NCBI RefSeq assembly: GCF_023952475.1
Contig: NZ_JALHRX010000003.1
Span: 1-64,000 of the forward strand
Length of the DNA: 64,000 nt
DNA from: Cupriavidus sp. WGlv3
GTDB lineage: Bacteria > Pseudomonadota > Gammaproteobacteria > Burkholderiales > Burkholderiaceae
Direction: 5' to 3'
Below, piece after piece: positions 10,779 through 21,565 of the stretch. Within the stretch, counting starts at the first letter, position 1, and every line of letters begins with the position of its first letter. The position numbers were made by a program, and so were the translations under genes. Under the pieces are notes generated by a model. That model was not told the origin of the DNA, ran no database searches, and saw only the letters and a list, made by a program, of their open reading frames with translations.

Positions 10779-11782
10779 GCGAACCGATTGCCACCCAGGC
10801 ACCACCCCCGGCGATTCTGTTCGTCGATGACGAGGCAACCGCCGTCAAATATTTCCAGCGGGCCATCGGCGCGCTGGCGCCGGTGGTGACTGGCGGTTCG
10901 GTGGAGGAGGGCAAGACGCTGCTGGACGCTCACGCCGACAGCCTCGCCGTGCTGGTCTCGGACCAGCGCATGCCGGGCGAGTACGGCAACGAACTGCTGC
11001 GCTACGCGCGCGAACGCTACCCGCACATCGTGCGCATCCTGACCACCGCGTACTCGGAACTCGACCAGACCGTCGAGGCGGTCAACCAGGGGCAGATCCA
11101 CCGCTATATCAAGAAGCCGTGGGATATCACCGCGCTGCGCATGGAGCTCAAGCAGGCGCTGGAAATGTCCGGCCTGCGCAAGGAGCGCGACCAGCTGGTG
11201 CGCGAGAAGCTGGCGGTGCTGCAGACCCAGACCGTGGCGACCCGCATCGGCATGCTGCACGCGCTGTGCGCGAGCCTGATCGGTCCCGGCCATTTCCAGC
11301 CGGTGGATACTTACCTTGCCGCGGTCGACCTGGTGGGCGCCCGCAACGCCGATCCGGACTGGCAGCGCATGGACTATGCCGACCTGGTGCGCGCCGAAGC
11401 CGAGCGCAGCGGCAGCTTCGGCCATGCCGTCAGCACACGCCTGGCCGAGCTGCGTAGCGCCAATGCCGGCAAGGGCGCTGCCGATGCCGCCGCGGTGATT
11501 GCCGATGCGCTCGGCAGCGAGGTGGTGCGCCGCGACGGCGATACGGTGGTCTGGACCCAGCCGGCCGCGCTGGCCGAGTTCCTGGCGCAGCCCGTGGGCA
11601 CCGCGGTGTCGGCGCAGCATGCCGCCTGGCTGGCCAGCCTGCTGTGGCTGGAGCAGGCCGGCGGCGCGCTGAAGTTCGTGCGCGACGGCGACACCATCGT
11701 CTGCCGCGCCGCCCCGCGCAGCGAAAGCTTCGCCGCCGACCGCCTCGCCGCATGGATCGAGCGCTTCTCGATGCCGGCCTGA
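10775..11782 (+). CDS. phcQ: PhcQ, response regulator with unrecognised C-terminal region
   Basis: A 335-residue protein. Residues 10-130 form a receiver domain (FVDDE, phosphoacceptor Asp63 in VSDQRMPGEYG, lysine in IKKPWD). The remaining ~200 residues, after a coiled-coil-like linker (LKQALEMSGLRKERDQLVREKL), match no output domain I can name and show no DNA-binding helix-turn-helix. Its start overlaps the phcR stop, so translation is coupled. In Ralstonia this gene closes the phcBSRQ operon and tunes the quorum response. A strong hairpin follows at 11822-11845. Confidence 0.85.
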   Translation: MSEPIATQAPPPAILFVDDEATAVKYFQRAIGALAPVVTGGSVEEGKTLLDAHADSLAVLVSDQRMPGEYGNELLRYARERYPHIVRILTTAYSELDQTVEAVNQGQIHRYIKKPWDITALRMELKQALEMSGLRKERDQLVREKLAVLQTQTVATRIGMLHALCASLIGPGHFQPVDTYLAAVDLVGARNADPDWQRMDYADLVRAEAERSGSFGHAVSTRLAELRSANAGKGAADAAAVIADALGSEVVRRDGDTVVWTQPAALAEFLAQPVGTAVSAQHAAWLASLLWLEQAGGALKFVRDGDTIVCRAAPRSESFAADRLAAWIERFSMPA

Positions 11783-11821
11783 ATTTCGCCGGCCTCGCTT
11801 GCACCGGCACTTGCCATGAAA

Positions 11822-11845
11822 AACGGCGCCCCGCGGGGCGCCGTT
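11822..11845. terminator. Hairpin between convergent phcQ and secF
   Basis: A perfect 24-base palindrome, AACGGCGCCCCG paired with CGGGGCGCCGTT, preceded by A4 and followed by CTGTTTT. It probably ends transcription from both sides. Confidence 0.75.
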
Positions 11846-11867
11846 CTGTTTTGCGGCAGGGCAGGGC

Positions 11868-12839
11868 TCAGGCCTGCGCGCCGTAGTTGGGGTCGTTGCG
11901 GTCGGTCGAGTCGGACTTCTTCTCGCCCTTGACCAGGTCCTCGCGCTTCACGCCCAGCCACATCGCCAGCGCCGCGGCGACGAACACCGACGAGTAGATG
12001 CCGAACAGGATGCCCACCGTCAGCGCCAGCGCGAAGTAGTGCAGGGTCGGGCCGCCGAAGAAGAACATCGACAGCACCATCATTTCGGTCGAGCCGTGAG
12101 TGATGATGGTGCGCGACATGGTGCTGGTGATGGCGTGGTCGATGACCTCGTGCGTGGTCATCTTGCGGTACTTGCGGAAGGCCTCGCGGATCCGGTCGAA
12201 GATCACCACCGATTCGTTCACCGAGTAGCCCAGCACCGCCAGGATCGCCGCCAGCACCGACAGCGAGAATTCCCACTGGAAGAAGGCGAAGAAGCCCAGG
12301 ATGATGACGATGTCGTGCAGGTTGGCGATGATGCCCGCCACCGCGAACTTCCACTCGAAGCGGAACGACAGGTAGATCACGATGCCCGCCACCACGCACA
12401 GCAGCGCCAGCAAGCCATCGGTGGCCAGTTCCTTGCCCACCTGCGGGCCGACGAACTCGACGCGCTGCAGCTTGACGTCAGGCGCTGCCGCGCTCAGCGC
12501 GCCCATCACCTGCTCGCTCTGCTGCGCCGAGGTCGCGGGCTTGCCGTCCGGGCCCTTTTGCAGCGGCAGGCGGATCATCACGTCGCGCGAGGTGCCGAAG
12601 TTCTGGACCTGCACGTCGGTGTAGCCCAGCTTGCCCACCTGGCCGCGGATCTTTTCCAGGTCGGCCGCCTGCTGGTAGCTGACCTCCATCACCGTGCCGC
12701 CGGTGAATTCGATCGACAGGTGCAGGCCCTTTTGCCAGAGGAAGAACACGGCCGCGGCAAACGTCAGGAAGGAGATCACGTTGAAGATCAACGCGTGCTT
12801 CATGAACGGAATGTCGCGCCGGATGCGGAAGAATTCCAT
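11868..12839 (-). CDS. secF: Protein translocase subunit SecF
   Basis: A 323-residue inner-membrane protein that with SecD and YajC uses the proton gradient to help release proteins from SecYEG. There is a first membrane helix (residues ~15-35), a periplasmic domain opening SIEFTGGTVMEV, and five C-terminal helices with the family motif VLGYSVNESVVIFDRIRE. It starts 41 bases after secD on the same strand and is the last gene of queA-tgt-yajC-secD-secF. The C-terminal tail is charged (KREDLVKGEKKSDSTDRND), as is common in this family. Confidence 0.96.
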   Translation of the reverse strand: MEFFRIRRDIPFMKHALIFNVISFLTFAAAVFFLWQKGLHLSIEFTGGTVMEVSYQQAADLEKIRGQVGKLGYTDVQVQNFGTSRDVMIRLPLQKGPDGKPATSAQQSEQVMGALSAAAPDVKLQRVEFVGPQVGKELATDGLLALLCVVAGIVIYLSFRFEWKFAVAGIIANLHDIVIILGFFAFFQWEFSLSVLAAILAVLGYSVNESVVIFDRIREAFRKYRKMTTHEVIDHAITSTMSRTIITHGSTEMMVLSMFFFGGPTLHYFALALTVGILFGIYSSVFVAAALAMWLGVKREDLVKGEKKSDSTDRNDPNYGAQA

Positions 12840-12880
12840 GTTGAATCCTGTTCTGTACTACGTGTTGTGCCGCGGGCCGC

Positions 12881-14752
12881 TTACTTGGCGACCGGCGTGT
12901 CGGTGGTATTGCCCGGCTTCCAGATCTGGCCGATGGCCAGGCTCTGCAGCTTCTTCTTGCGGCCGTACCAGAGGTTGACCAGGCCGCGGTTGAAGAACAC
13001 CGCCGAGAACATCGAGGTCAGGATGCCCAGGCAGTGCACCACGGCAAAGCCGCGCACCGGGCCCGAGCCGAACGCCAGCAGCGCCAGGCCGGCGATCAGC
13101 GTGGTCACGTTGGAGTCCAGGATGGTGGCCCAGGCGCGGTCGAAACCGACCGCGATCGCCATCTGCGGCGATGCCCCGGCGCGCAGTTCCTCGCGGATGC
13201 GCTCGTTGATCAGCACGTTGGAGTCGATGGCCATGCCCAGCACCAGCGCGATGGCGGCGATGCCCGGCAGCGTCAGCGTGGCCTGCAGCATCGACAGCAC
13301 CGCGATCAGCAGCAGCAGGTTCACGGCCAGCGCGACCACCGAGAACACGCCGAACAGCATGTAGTACAGGATCATGAACACGCCGATGGCGGCAAAGCCA
13401 TAGGCGACCGAATCGAAGCCCTTCTCGATGTTGTCGGCACCCAGCGACGGGCCGATGGTGCGCTCTTCGATGATCTCCATCGGCGCGGCCAGCGAGCCGG
13501 CGCGCAGCAGCAGCGCCAGGTCATTGGCGGCTTCGGTGGAATAGGAGCCGGTGATCTGGAAGCTCGAGCCCAGTTCGGACTGGATCGTCGCCACCGTCAG
13601 CACCTCGCCCTTGCCCTTCTCGAACAGCACGATCGCCATTGGCTTCTTCAGGTTCTCGCGCGAGACATCGCGCAGCACGCGGCCGCCCTGGGCGTCCAGC
13701 TTGATGTTGACCGAAGGCTGCTGGTTCTGGTCGAAGCCGGCCGAGGCGCTTTCGATGCGGTCGCCGGTGAAGATCACCTGCTTCTTCAGCACCACCGGGG
13801 CGCCGTTGCCCTGCGTGAACAGTTCGCTGCCGAACGGGATCGGGTCGCCCTGGCGCGGGCTGCGCGGCGCGTCGTTGTCGACCAGGCGCGCTTCCAGCGT
13901 GGCGGTGCGGCCGATGATGTCCTTGGCCTTGGCGGTGTCCTGCACGCCGGGCAGCTGCACCACGATGCGGTCGGCGCCTTGCTGCTGGATCACCGGCTCG
14001 GCCACGCCGAGTTCGTTGACGCGGTTGTGCAGGGTAGTGATGTTCTGCTTGACCGCGGCGTCTTGCACGGCCCGGCGCGCGGCTTCGGTGAAGGTGCCGA
14101 CGATGTTGTTGCCGTCCATGGCGAAGGCCACTTCGCGCACGTTGTCGGTCAGCAGCGCGCGCGCGCGGCTGGCGTCGTCGGCGTTGTTGAAGCGCACCGT
14201 CAGGCGCTCGCCGTCGCGATCGATGCCGCCGTGGCGGATGTTCTTGTCGCGCAGCAGCGTGCGTGCGTCGCCGGCCAGGCTGTCGAGCTTCTTGTCGACC
14301 GCGCCCTTCATGTCGACCTGCAGCAGGAAGTGCACGCCGCCGCGCAGGTCCAGGCCCAGGTACATCGGCAGCGCATGCAGCGAGGTCAGCCAGCGCGGCG
14401 AGCCCGACAGCAGGTTCAGCGCGACCACGTAGGCGGGGTCGGACGCGTCCGGGTTCAGCGCGCGCGACAGCACGTCCTTGGCCTTGAGCTGCTCGTCGGT
14501 GGTGCGGAAGCGCGCCTTGACCGAGCCCGACTGGCCGGAAATATCGAAGAAGACGCCGTCGGGCTGCAGCTGGTTCTGCGCCAGGATCTCTTCAACCTGC
14601 TTCTGCATCGACAGGTCGACCTTGACCGTGGCCTTGCCCGAGGACACCTGCACGGCAGGCGCCTCGCCGAAGAAGTTCGGCAAGGTGTAGAGGATACCGA
14701 TGGCCAGCGCCACCAGGATCACGAGGTATTTCCAAAGCGGATAACGATTCAT
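12881..14752 (-). CDS. secD: Protein translocase subunit SecD
   Basis: A 623-residue partner of SecF. The first helix (MNRYPLWKYLVILVALAIGI) is followed by the large periplasmic P1 domain, which contains LGLDLRGGVHFLLQVDM and RVNELGVAEPVIQQQG. The C-terminal five-helix domain carries ALVLGMAIDSNVLINERIREEL, the site of the proton-coupling aspartate. Length fits E. coli SecD (615). It lies 207 bases downstream of yajC; that gap has several GC-rich inverted repeats but no gene. Confidence 0.96.
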   Translation of the reverse strand: MNRYPLWKYLVILVALAIGILYTLPNFFGEAPAVQVSSGKATVKVDLSMQKQVEEILAQNQLQPDGVFFDISGQSGSVKARFRTTDEQLKAKDVLSRALNPDASDPAYVVALNLLSGSPRWLTSLHALPMYLGLDLRGGVHFLLQVDMKGAVDKKLDSLAGDARTLLRDKNIRHGGIDRDGERLTVRFNNADDASRARALLTDNVREVAFAMDGNNIVGTFTEAARRAVQDAAVKQNITTLHNRVNELGVAEPVIQQQGADRIVVQLPGVQDTAKAKDIIGRTATLEARLVDNDAPRSPRQGDPIPFGSELFTQGNGAPVVLKKQVIFTGDRIESASAGFDQNQQPSVNIKLDAQGGRVLRDVSRENLKKPMAIVLFEKGKGEVLTVATIQSELGSSFQITGSYSTEAANDLALLLRAGSLAAPMEIIEERTIGPSLGADNIEKGFDSVAYGFAAIGVFMILYYMLFGVFSVVALAVNLLLLIAVLSMLQATLTLPGIAAIALVLGMAIDSNVLINERIREELRAGASPQMAIAVGFDRAWATILDSNVTTLIAGLALLAFGSGPVRGFAVVHCLGILTSMFSAVFFNRGLVNLWYGRKKKLQSLAIGQIWKPGNTTDTPVAK

Positions 14753-14959
14753 CTCGGGCCAGTCATTCAGCGGTTGGCGGGGCCGGCGCTGGCGTGGCGC
14801 GCCACGACGGCGGGGCCGAACCGGTTTGGCAAACAGCCGCCTGGCAGCCGCGGAGCGAAGCCGCCGGGGCTTCGTCGGGCTGGATCAGGCGGCTGCCGGG
14901 GCATGCGCGAACGGGCATGCCGGAAAAGACAAAGGCGGGATTCGCGAGCGATCCGGGGA

Positions 14960-15286
14960 TCAGAGCGCCTTCAGCGAGCCCTTGGGCAGCACCGTGGTCA
15001 CGGCATTCTTCTGCACCGTGATCTCGGTGCCTTCGGCGATTTCCAGGCTGACGTACTGGTCGGTGACCTTGGTCACGCGGCCCAGGATGCCGCCGGCGGT
15101 GACGACTTCGTCGTTCTTGGCCAGCGCTTCGAGCATTGCCTTGGCTTCCTTCTGGCGCTTCATCTGCGGGCGGATCATGATGAACCACAGCACACCAAAC
15201 ATCAGGATGATGGGCAGGAAGCTCATCAGGCCGCCAGCCGCGCCGCCGGCACCGGCGGTCTGGGCAAATGCGTTAGAAATCAGCAC
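14960..15286 (-). CDS. yajC: Preprotein translocase accessory subunit YajC
   Basis: A 108-residue protein with one membrane helix (FLPIILMFGVLWFIMIRPQMKR without its flanks) and a short cytosolic domain with the typical GGILGRVTKVTDQYVSLEIAEG stretch in shortened form. It joins the SecDF complex. Translation starts at a GTG (15284-15286), giving the N-terminus MLISNAFAQ. The 189-base gap to tgt contains two TAGAAT hexamers on the minus strand (15325-15330, 15357-15362), possible -10 elements, and a 7-bp hairpin at 15346-15368. Confidence 0.93.
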   Translation of the reverse strand: MLISNAFAQTAGAGGAAGGLMSFLPIILMFGVLWFIMIRPQMKRQKEAKAMLEALAKNDEVVTAGGILGRVTKVTDQYVSLEIAEGTEITVQKNAVTTVLPKGSLKAL

Positions 15287-15475
15287 GTTGATTCTCCGTC
15301 ACAAAGTCAGTCAATTAATCGAACATTCTACCATTCGCACTCAGCCCGCCCTTGGCATTCTAGGGCGGAATACGGGTTTGTTCGGGTGCGCTGGGGGCAA
15401 CTTGGAAGGCAGGCCGCCGGCGTCGACCGGCTATTCGACCGCGGGCGGCGCGAAAGTTCGCGCCGGCTGCGGTTG

Positions 15476-17693
<2,218 letters not shown>

Positions 17694-17923
17694 CGTGGGA
17701 AGGGCGGGGCTGCGCGGTCTGCAGGCTATGGCGGAGGCGGGCGCCGGGCATGGCGCGTCACTCCGCTGCCCGGGTTGGCAGCCGGCATGGGTACAATCGG
17801 CGAATCCGATATTGTAAGGCCACGGGCGCGCTTGCCGCCGCGCCGGGCGTGATACCGGCCATTCGCCGGCGCCGCCTCCGCCAGTCCAGAAGCCCGCAGC
17901 GACCGCTGCCAACTTTTCCACAG

Positions 17924-20086
17924 ATGCCCGGAACCGCCGCCGAACCGATCCAGGACCCTGCCGACGCCAATGAGGCGGCGGCGCCCGCGCGCGGCAAGGC
18001 TGCCGGCTCCGGCGCATCCACCGCGGCCGCGCGCCTGGCCAAGCTGGGCCTGCGCCGCCCGGTCGACCTGGTGCTGCACCTGCCGATGCGCTACGAGGAC
18101 GAGACCACGGTGGTGCCGATCGCCGAGGCCATCCACCGTGCCGGGCTCGGTCTGCCGGCGCAGGTGGAAGGCGAAGTCATCTCCAGCGAAGTCACGTTCC
18201 GGCCGCGCCGCCAGCTGGTGGTGAAGCTTGCCGACGACAGCGGCGAGCTGACCCTGCGCTTCCTGAACTTCTACGGCAGCCAGACCAAGCAGATGGCCGA
18301 AGGCGTGCGCCTGCGCGTGCGCGGCGAGGTGCGCGGCGGCTTCTTCGGCGCCGAGATGGTCCACCCGACGGTGCGCCCGGTGCTGGCCGGCGAGGCACTG
18401 CCCGACCGCCTGACGCCGGTGTACCCGTCCACCGCCGGCATCCCGCAGGCCTACCTGCGCAAGGCCATCGGCGGCGCGCTAACGCGTACCCCCTTGCCCG
18501 AGACGCTGCCGCAGCCGGTGCTGCAGGGGCCGCTGGCGCGCCTGCAGCTGCGCCCGCTGGCAGACTGCCTGCGGCTGCTGCACGCGCCTCCGCCGCAGGA
18601 AAGCGAAGCCGCGCTGGCCGACCGCTCGCACCCGGCCTGGCAGCGCGTCAAGTTCGACGAGCTGCTGGCGCAGCAGATCTCGCTGCGGCGCGCGCACGCG
18701 GCGCGGCGCGACAAGACCGCGCCGACCATGCCGCGCCGCGAGGGCGGGCTGCTGACGCGTTTCCTGGCGGCCTTGCCGTTCCGGCTCACCGGCGCGCAGC
18801 AGCGCGTGGTCGGCGAAATCGCCGCCGACATGACCCTGCCGCACCCGATGCACCGGCTGCTGCAGGGCGACGTCGGCAGCGGCAAGACCATCGTCGCCGC
18901 GCTGGCGGCATGCCAGGCCGTCGATGCCGGTTTTCAGGCCGCGCTGATGGCGCCGACCGAGATCCTGGCCGAGCAGCATTTCCGCAAGCTGTCGGCGTGG
19001 CTGGAGCCGCTGGGCGTGCCGGTGGCGTGGCTGGCCGGCAGCCAGAAAGCGCGCGACAAGCGCGCGGCCGTGGCGCGCGTGGAATCGGGCGAGGCCCAGC
19101 TGGTGATTGGCACCCATGCGCTGATCCAGGACACCGTGCGTTTTGCCAGGCTGGGGCTGTCGGTGGTCGACGAGCAGCACCGCTTCGGCGTGGCGCAGCG
19201 CCTGGCGCTGCGCGGCAAGGCCGGCGCGGCTGAGGCGCCCGCTGCCATCAGCGCGGCCGAAACCGTGCCGCACCAGCTGATGATGTCGGCCACGCCGATC
19301 CCGCGCACGCTGGCCATGACCTACTACGCCGACCTCGACGTCTCGGTGATCGACGAGCTGCCGCCGGGGCGCACGCCCATCGTCACGCGCCTGGTCAACG
19401 ACGAGCGCCGCGACGAGGTGATCGGGCGCATCCACCATGCCGCCGCCGAGGGCCGCCAGGTCTACTGGGTGTGCCCGCTGATCGAGGAAAGCGAGGCGCT
19501 GCAGCTGCAGACCGCGGTCGAGACCTACGAGACCCTGGTGGCCGCGCTCCCGGACCTGCGCGTGGGCCTGGTGCACGGGCGCCTGCCGCCGGCGGAGAAG
19601 GCCGCGGTAATGGATGACTTCAGCGCCAACCGGCTGCAGGTGCTGGTGGCCACCACCGTGATCGAGGTCGGCGTGGACGTGCCCAATGCCTCGCTGATGG
19701 TGATCGAGCATGCCGAGCGCTTCGGCCTGGCGCAGCTGCACCAGCTGCGCGGCCGGGTCGGGCGCGGCAGCGCCGAATCGGTCTGCCTGCTGATGTACCA
19801 GGCGCCGCTGTCGCCCACCGCGCGCGAGCGCCTGGCGACCATGCGCGAGACCACCGACGGCTTCGAGATCGCGCGGCGCGACCTGGAGATCCGCGGCCCG
19901 GGCGAATTCCTGGGCGCGCGCCAGTCCGGCGAGGCCATGTTGCGCTTTGCCGACCTGCAAACCGATGCCTGGCTGGTGGAGTACGCCCAGGCGGCGGCCG
20001 AGCTGATGCTGGCGCACTATCCGGAGGCGGTCGAAGCGCACCTGTCGCGCTGGCTGGGCGGGCGCGAGCACTACCTGAAGGCCTGA
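17924..20086 (+). CDS. recG: ATP-dependent DNA helicase RecG
   Basis: A 720-residue branch-migration helicase that remodels stalled forks and Holliday junctions. The N-terminal wedge/OB domain ([17 protein letters not shown], then [12 protein letters not shown]) precedes the helicase core. Walker A is [11 protein letters not shown] near residues 315-325, motif II is [13 protein letters not shown], motif III is MSATPIPRT, and the C-terminal lobe ends [10 protein letters not shown] and [16 protein letters not shown], both RecG signatures. I chose the ATG at 17924, about 35 residues before recognisable homology. It is followed by the oxyR promoter. Confidence 0.96.
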   Translation: MPGTAAEPIQDPADANEAAAPARGKAAGSGASTAAARLAKLGLRRPVDLVLHLPMRYEDETTVVPIAEAIHRAGLGLPAQVEGEVISSEVTFRPRRQLVVKLADDSGELTLRFLNFYGSQTKQMAEGVRLRVRGEVRGGFFGAEMVHPTVRPVLAGEALPDRLTPVYPSTAGIPQAYLRKAIGGALTRTPLPETLPQPVLQGPLARLQLRPLADCLRLLHAPPPQESEAALADRSHPAWQRVKFDELLAQQISLRRAHAARRDKTAPTMPRREGGLLTRFLAALPFRLTGAQQRVVGEIAADMTLPHPMHRLLQGDVGSGKTIVAALAACQAVDAGFQAALMAPTEILAEQHFRKLSAWLEPLGVPVAWLAGSQKARDKRAAVARVESGEAQLVIGTHALIQDTVRFARLGLSVVDEQHRFGVAQRLALRGKAGAAEAPAAISAAETVPHQLMMSATPIPRTLAMTYYADLDVSVIDELPPGRTPIVTRLVNDERRDEVIGRIHHAAAEGRQVYWVCPLIEESEALQLQTAVETYETLVAALPDLRVGLVHGRLPPAEKAAVMDDFSANRLQVLVATTVIEVGVDVPNASLMVIEHAERFGLAQLHQLRGRVGRGSAESVCLLMYQAPLSPTARERLATMRETTDGFEIARRDLEIRGPGEFLGARQSGEAMLRFADLQTDAWLVEYAQAAAELMLAHYPEAVEAHLSRWLGGREHYLKA

Positions 20087-20152
20087 GTAGAAGTCTTGCT
20101 GGCCGGCTTTGTGCCGGAGCCGGCGCATACCGGCTCGCGTGAAGCGGGCACT

Positions 20153-20181
20153 CTGACAGATCGGGCAATCGAAGGTAAAAT
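20153..20181 (+). promoter_or_regulatory. Candidate sigma-70 promoter of oxyR
   Basis: -35 CTGACA (20153-20158) and -10 TAAAAT (20176-20181) have 17-base spacing, five of six matches each. Initiation would fall near 20188, about 20 bases before the oxyR ATG. Confidence 0.6.
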
Positions 20182-20208
20182 CTATCGCCTACCCGGATTT
20201 GATAAGTC

Positions 20209-21159
20209 ATGACGCTCACCGAACTCAAGTACATCGTCGCCGTGGCGCGCGAGCGCCATTTCGGCCGGGCCGCCGAAGCCTGTTTCGTGTCGCAGCCGAC
20301 GCTGTCGGTCGCCATCAAGAAGCTGGAAGACGAACTCAACGTGCAGATCTTCGAGCGCGGCACCTCCGAGGTGTCGGTGACGTCGGTCGGCGAGCAGATC
20401 GTGGCGCAGGCCCAGCGTGTGCTGGAGCAGACCATGGCCATCCGCGAGATCGCCAAGCAGGGCAAGGACCCGCTGGCGGGGCCGCTGCGCGTGGGCGTGA
20501 TCTACACCATCGGACCGTATCTGCTGCCGTCGCTGGTCAAGCAGATGATCGACACCGTGCCGCAGATGCCGCTGATGCTGCAGGAGAACTACACCCACAA
20601 GCTGATCGAGCTGCTCAAGCAGGGCGAGATCGACTGCGCGGTGATGGCCGAGCCATTCCCCGATTCCGGCCTGACGGTGCGCCCGCTCTATGACGAACCC
20701 TTTGTCGTGGCGGTGCCGCGCGGCCACCAGCTGGCGCAGGTGCACGCGGTCGACCCTGAGGAACTGAAGCAGCAGACCATGCTGCTGCTGGGCAGCGGCC
20801 ACTGCTTCCGCGACCACGTGCTGGGCGTGTGCCCGGAGCTGTCGCGCTTTTCGCAGGCGGCCGACGGCATCCAGAAGACCTTCGAGGGTTCGTCGCTCGA
20901 GACCATCCGCCATATGGTGGCCAGCGGGGTCGGTATCACCGTGCTGCCGCGCACCTCGGTGCCCGACCTGAAAGCCAAGGGCGACATGCTGTCGTACGTG
21001 CCGTTTTCCGACCCCGTGCCCGACCGGCGCGTGGTGCTGGCCTGGCGCAAGAGCTTCACCCGCCTGCCGGCGATGGAAGCGCTGGCCAACGCCGTGGCCG
21101 CGTGCGACCTGCCCGGCGTGCGCAAGCTCGACGCCAAGGAACTGGCCGAAGCCGCCTGA
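20209..21159 (+). CDS. oxyR: Hydrogen peroxide sensor and LysR-type activator OxyR
   Basis: A 316-residue LysR regulator. The N-terminal winged helix (ELKYIVAVARERHFGRAAEA, FVSQPTLSVAIKKLE) binds DNA. The redox pair is present at exactly the E. coli numbers: Cys199 in GSGHCF and Cys208 in LGVCPE, which form the activating disulfide on oxidation. This makes OxyR far more likely than an ordinary LysR protein. It lies upstream of katA and dps, both classic targets, and a candidate OxyR site is at 21304-21318. It is followed by a strong hairpin at 21185-21219. Confidence 0.96.
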   Translation: MTLTELKYIVAVARERHFGRAAEACFVSQPTLSVAIKKLEDELNVQIFERGTSEVSVTSVGEQIVAQAQRVLEQTMAIREIAKQGKDPLAGPLRVGVIYTIGPYLLPSLVKQMIDTVPQMPLMLQENYTHKLIELLKQGEIDCAVMAEPFPDSGLTVRPLYDEPFVVAVPRGHQLAQVHAVDPEELKQQTMLLLGSGHCFRDHVLGVCPELSRFSQAADGIQKTFEGSSLETIRHMVASGVGITVLPRTSVPDLKAKGDMLSYVPFSDPVPDRRVVLAWRKSFTRLPAMEALANAVAACDLPGVRKLDAKELAEAA

Positions 21160-21184
21160 GCGTCGCGTCGAAGGACTGACCATG

Positions 21185-21219
21185 CAACGGCCGCAGCGGA
21201 GTCTCCGCTGCGGCCGTTG
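21185..21219 (+). terminator. Strong hairpin after oxyR
   Basis: A perfect 16-bp stem, CAACGGCCGCAGCGGA (21185-21200) with TCCGCTGCGGCCGTTG (21204-21219), and a 3-base loop. Only a weak T-rich stretch (TCATTTC) follows, so it may act as an RNA 3' end stabiliser as much as a terminator. Confidence 0.6.
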
Positions 21220-21303
21220 TCATTTCTGCTCCCCTGACCGGATCTTTCGCCGTGCTGTCTTGGGGTGGTCACCTGCCGCTGGCATAAGTTTCACTAACCC
21301 CAA

Positions 21304-21318
21304 ATAGATTTGACCTAA
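21304..21318 (+). promoter_or_regulatory. Candidate OxyR binding site upstream of katA
   Basis: The half-site consensus ATAG-n-T-n3-A-n-CTAT is matched at nine of ten fixed positions (ATAGATTTGACCTAA). The second half, expected around 21326-21340, matches poorly. It lies in an A+T-rich island (21296-21370) that contrasts with the rest of the window. A -10-like GATAAT is at 21355-21360, which would put the site near -63 to -49, the usual place for OxyR activation. Confidence 0.5.
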
Positions 21319-21412
21319 TACATAGGTATAAATAATTAAATTCTCAACCTGATAGATAATTTGTAGACTGGCTCCTGTCGATGCGGATGGCATCGATGCA
21401 AGACAGGAACCG

Positions 21413-21526
21413 ATGATGAGCACCAGCGCCCGTTCACTGAAAACCATACCGACCCAGCCCCGTTTTTCCCTCCGCATGGGGCGCTGCCTGCTCGATTGCC
21501 TTGCCTGCTATGCCGCCGCCCACTGA
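21413..21526 (+). CDS. Possible 37-residue leader peptide upstream of katA
   Basis: A short frame from ATG at 21413 to TGA at 21524-21526, ending 39 bases before katA. It encodes MMSTSARSLKTIPTQPRFSL followed by a cysteine-rich end (three cysteines in RCLLDCLACY). A ribosome-site-like CAGGAACC lies at 21403-21410. The position, start context and clustered cysteines make a translated, possibly redox-related leader conceivable. I do not recognise a family. The evidence is only context, so chance occurrence is possible. Confidence 0.35.
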   Translation: MMSTSARSLKTIPTQPRFSLRMGRCLLDCLACYAAAH

Positions 21527-21565
21527 CGCGGCATTCCCTTTCAGCCCACCCACAAAGAGGAAAAG

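Noticed and set aside
21220..21477. An 85-codon minus-strand frame between oxyR and katA
   Set aside because: It overlaps the likely katA promoter and leader, has no ribosome site that I can see and matches no family.
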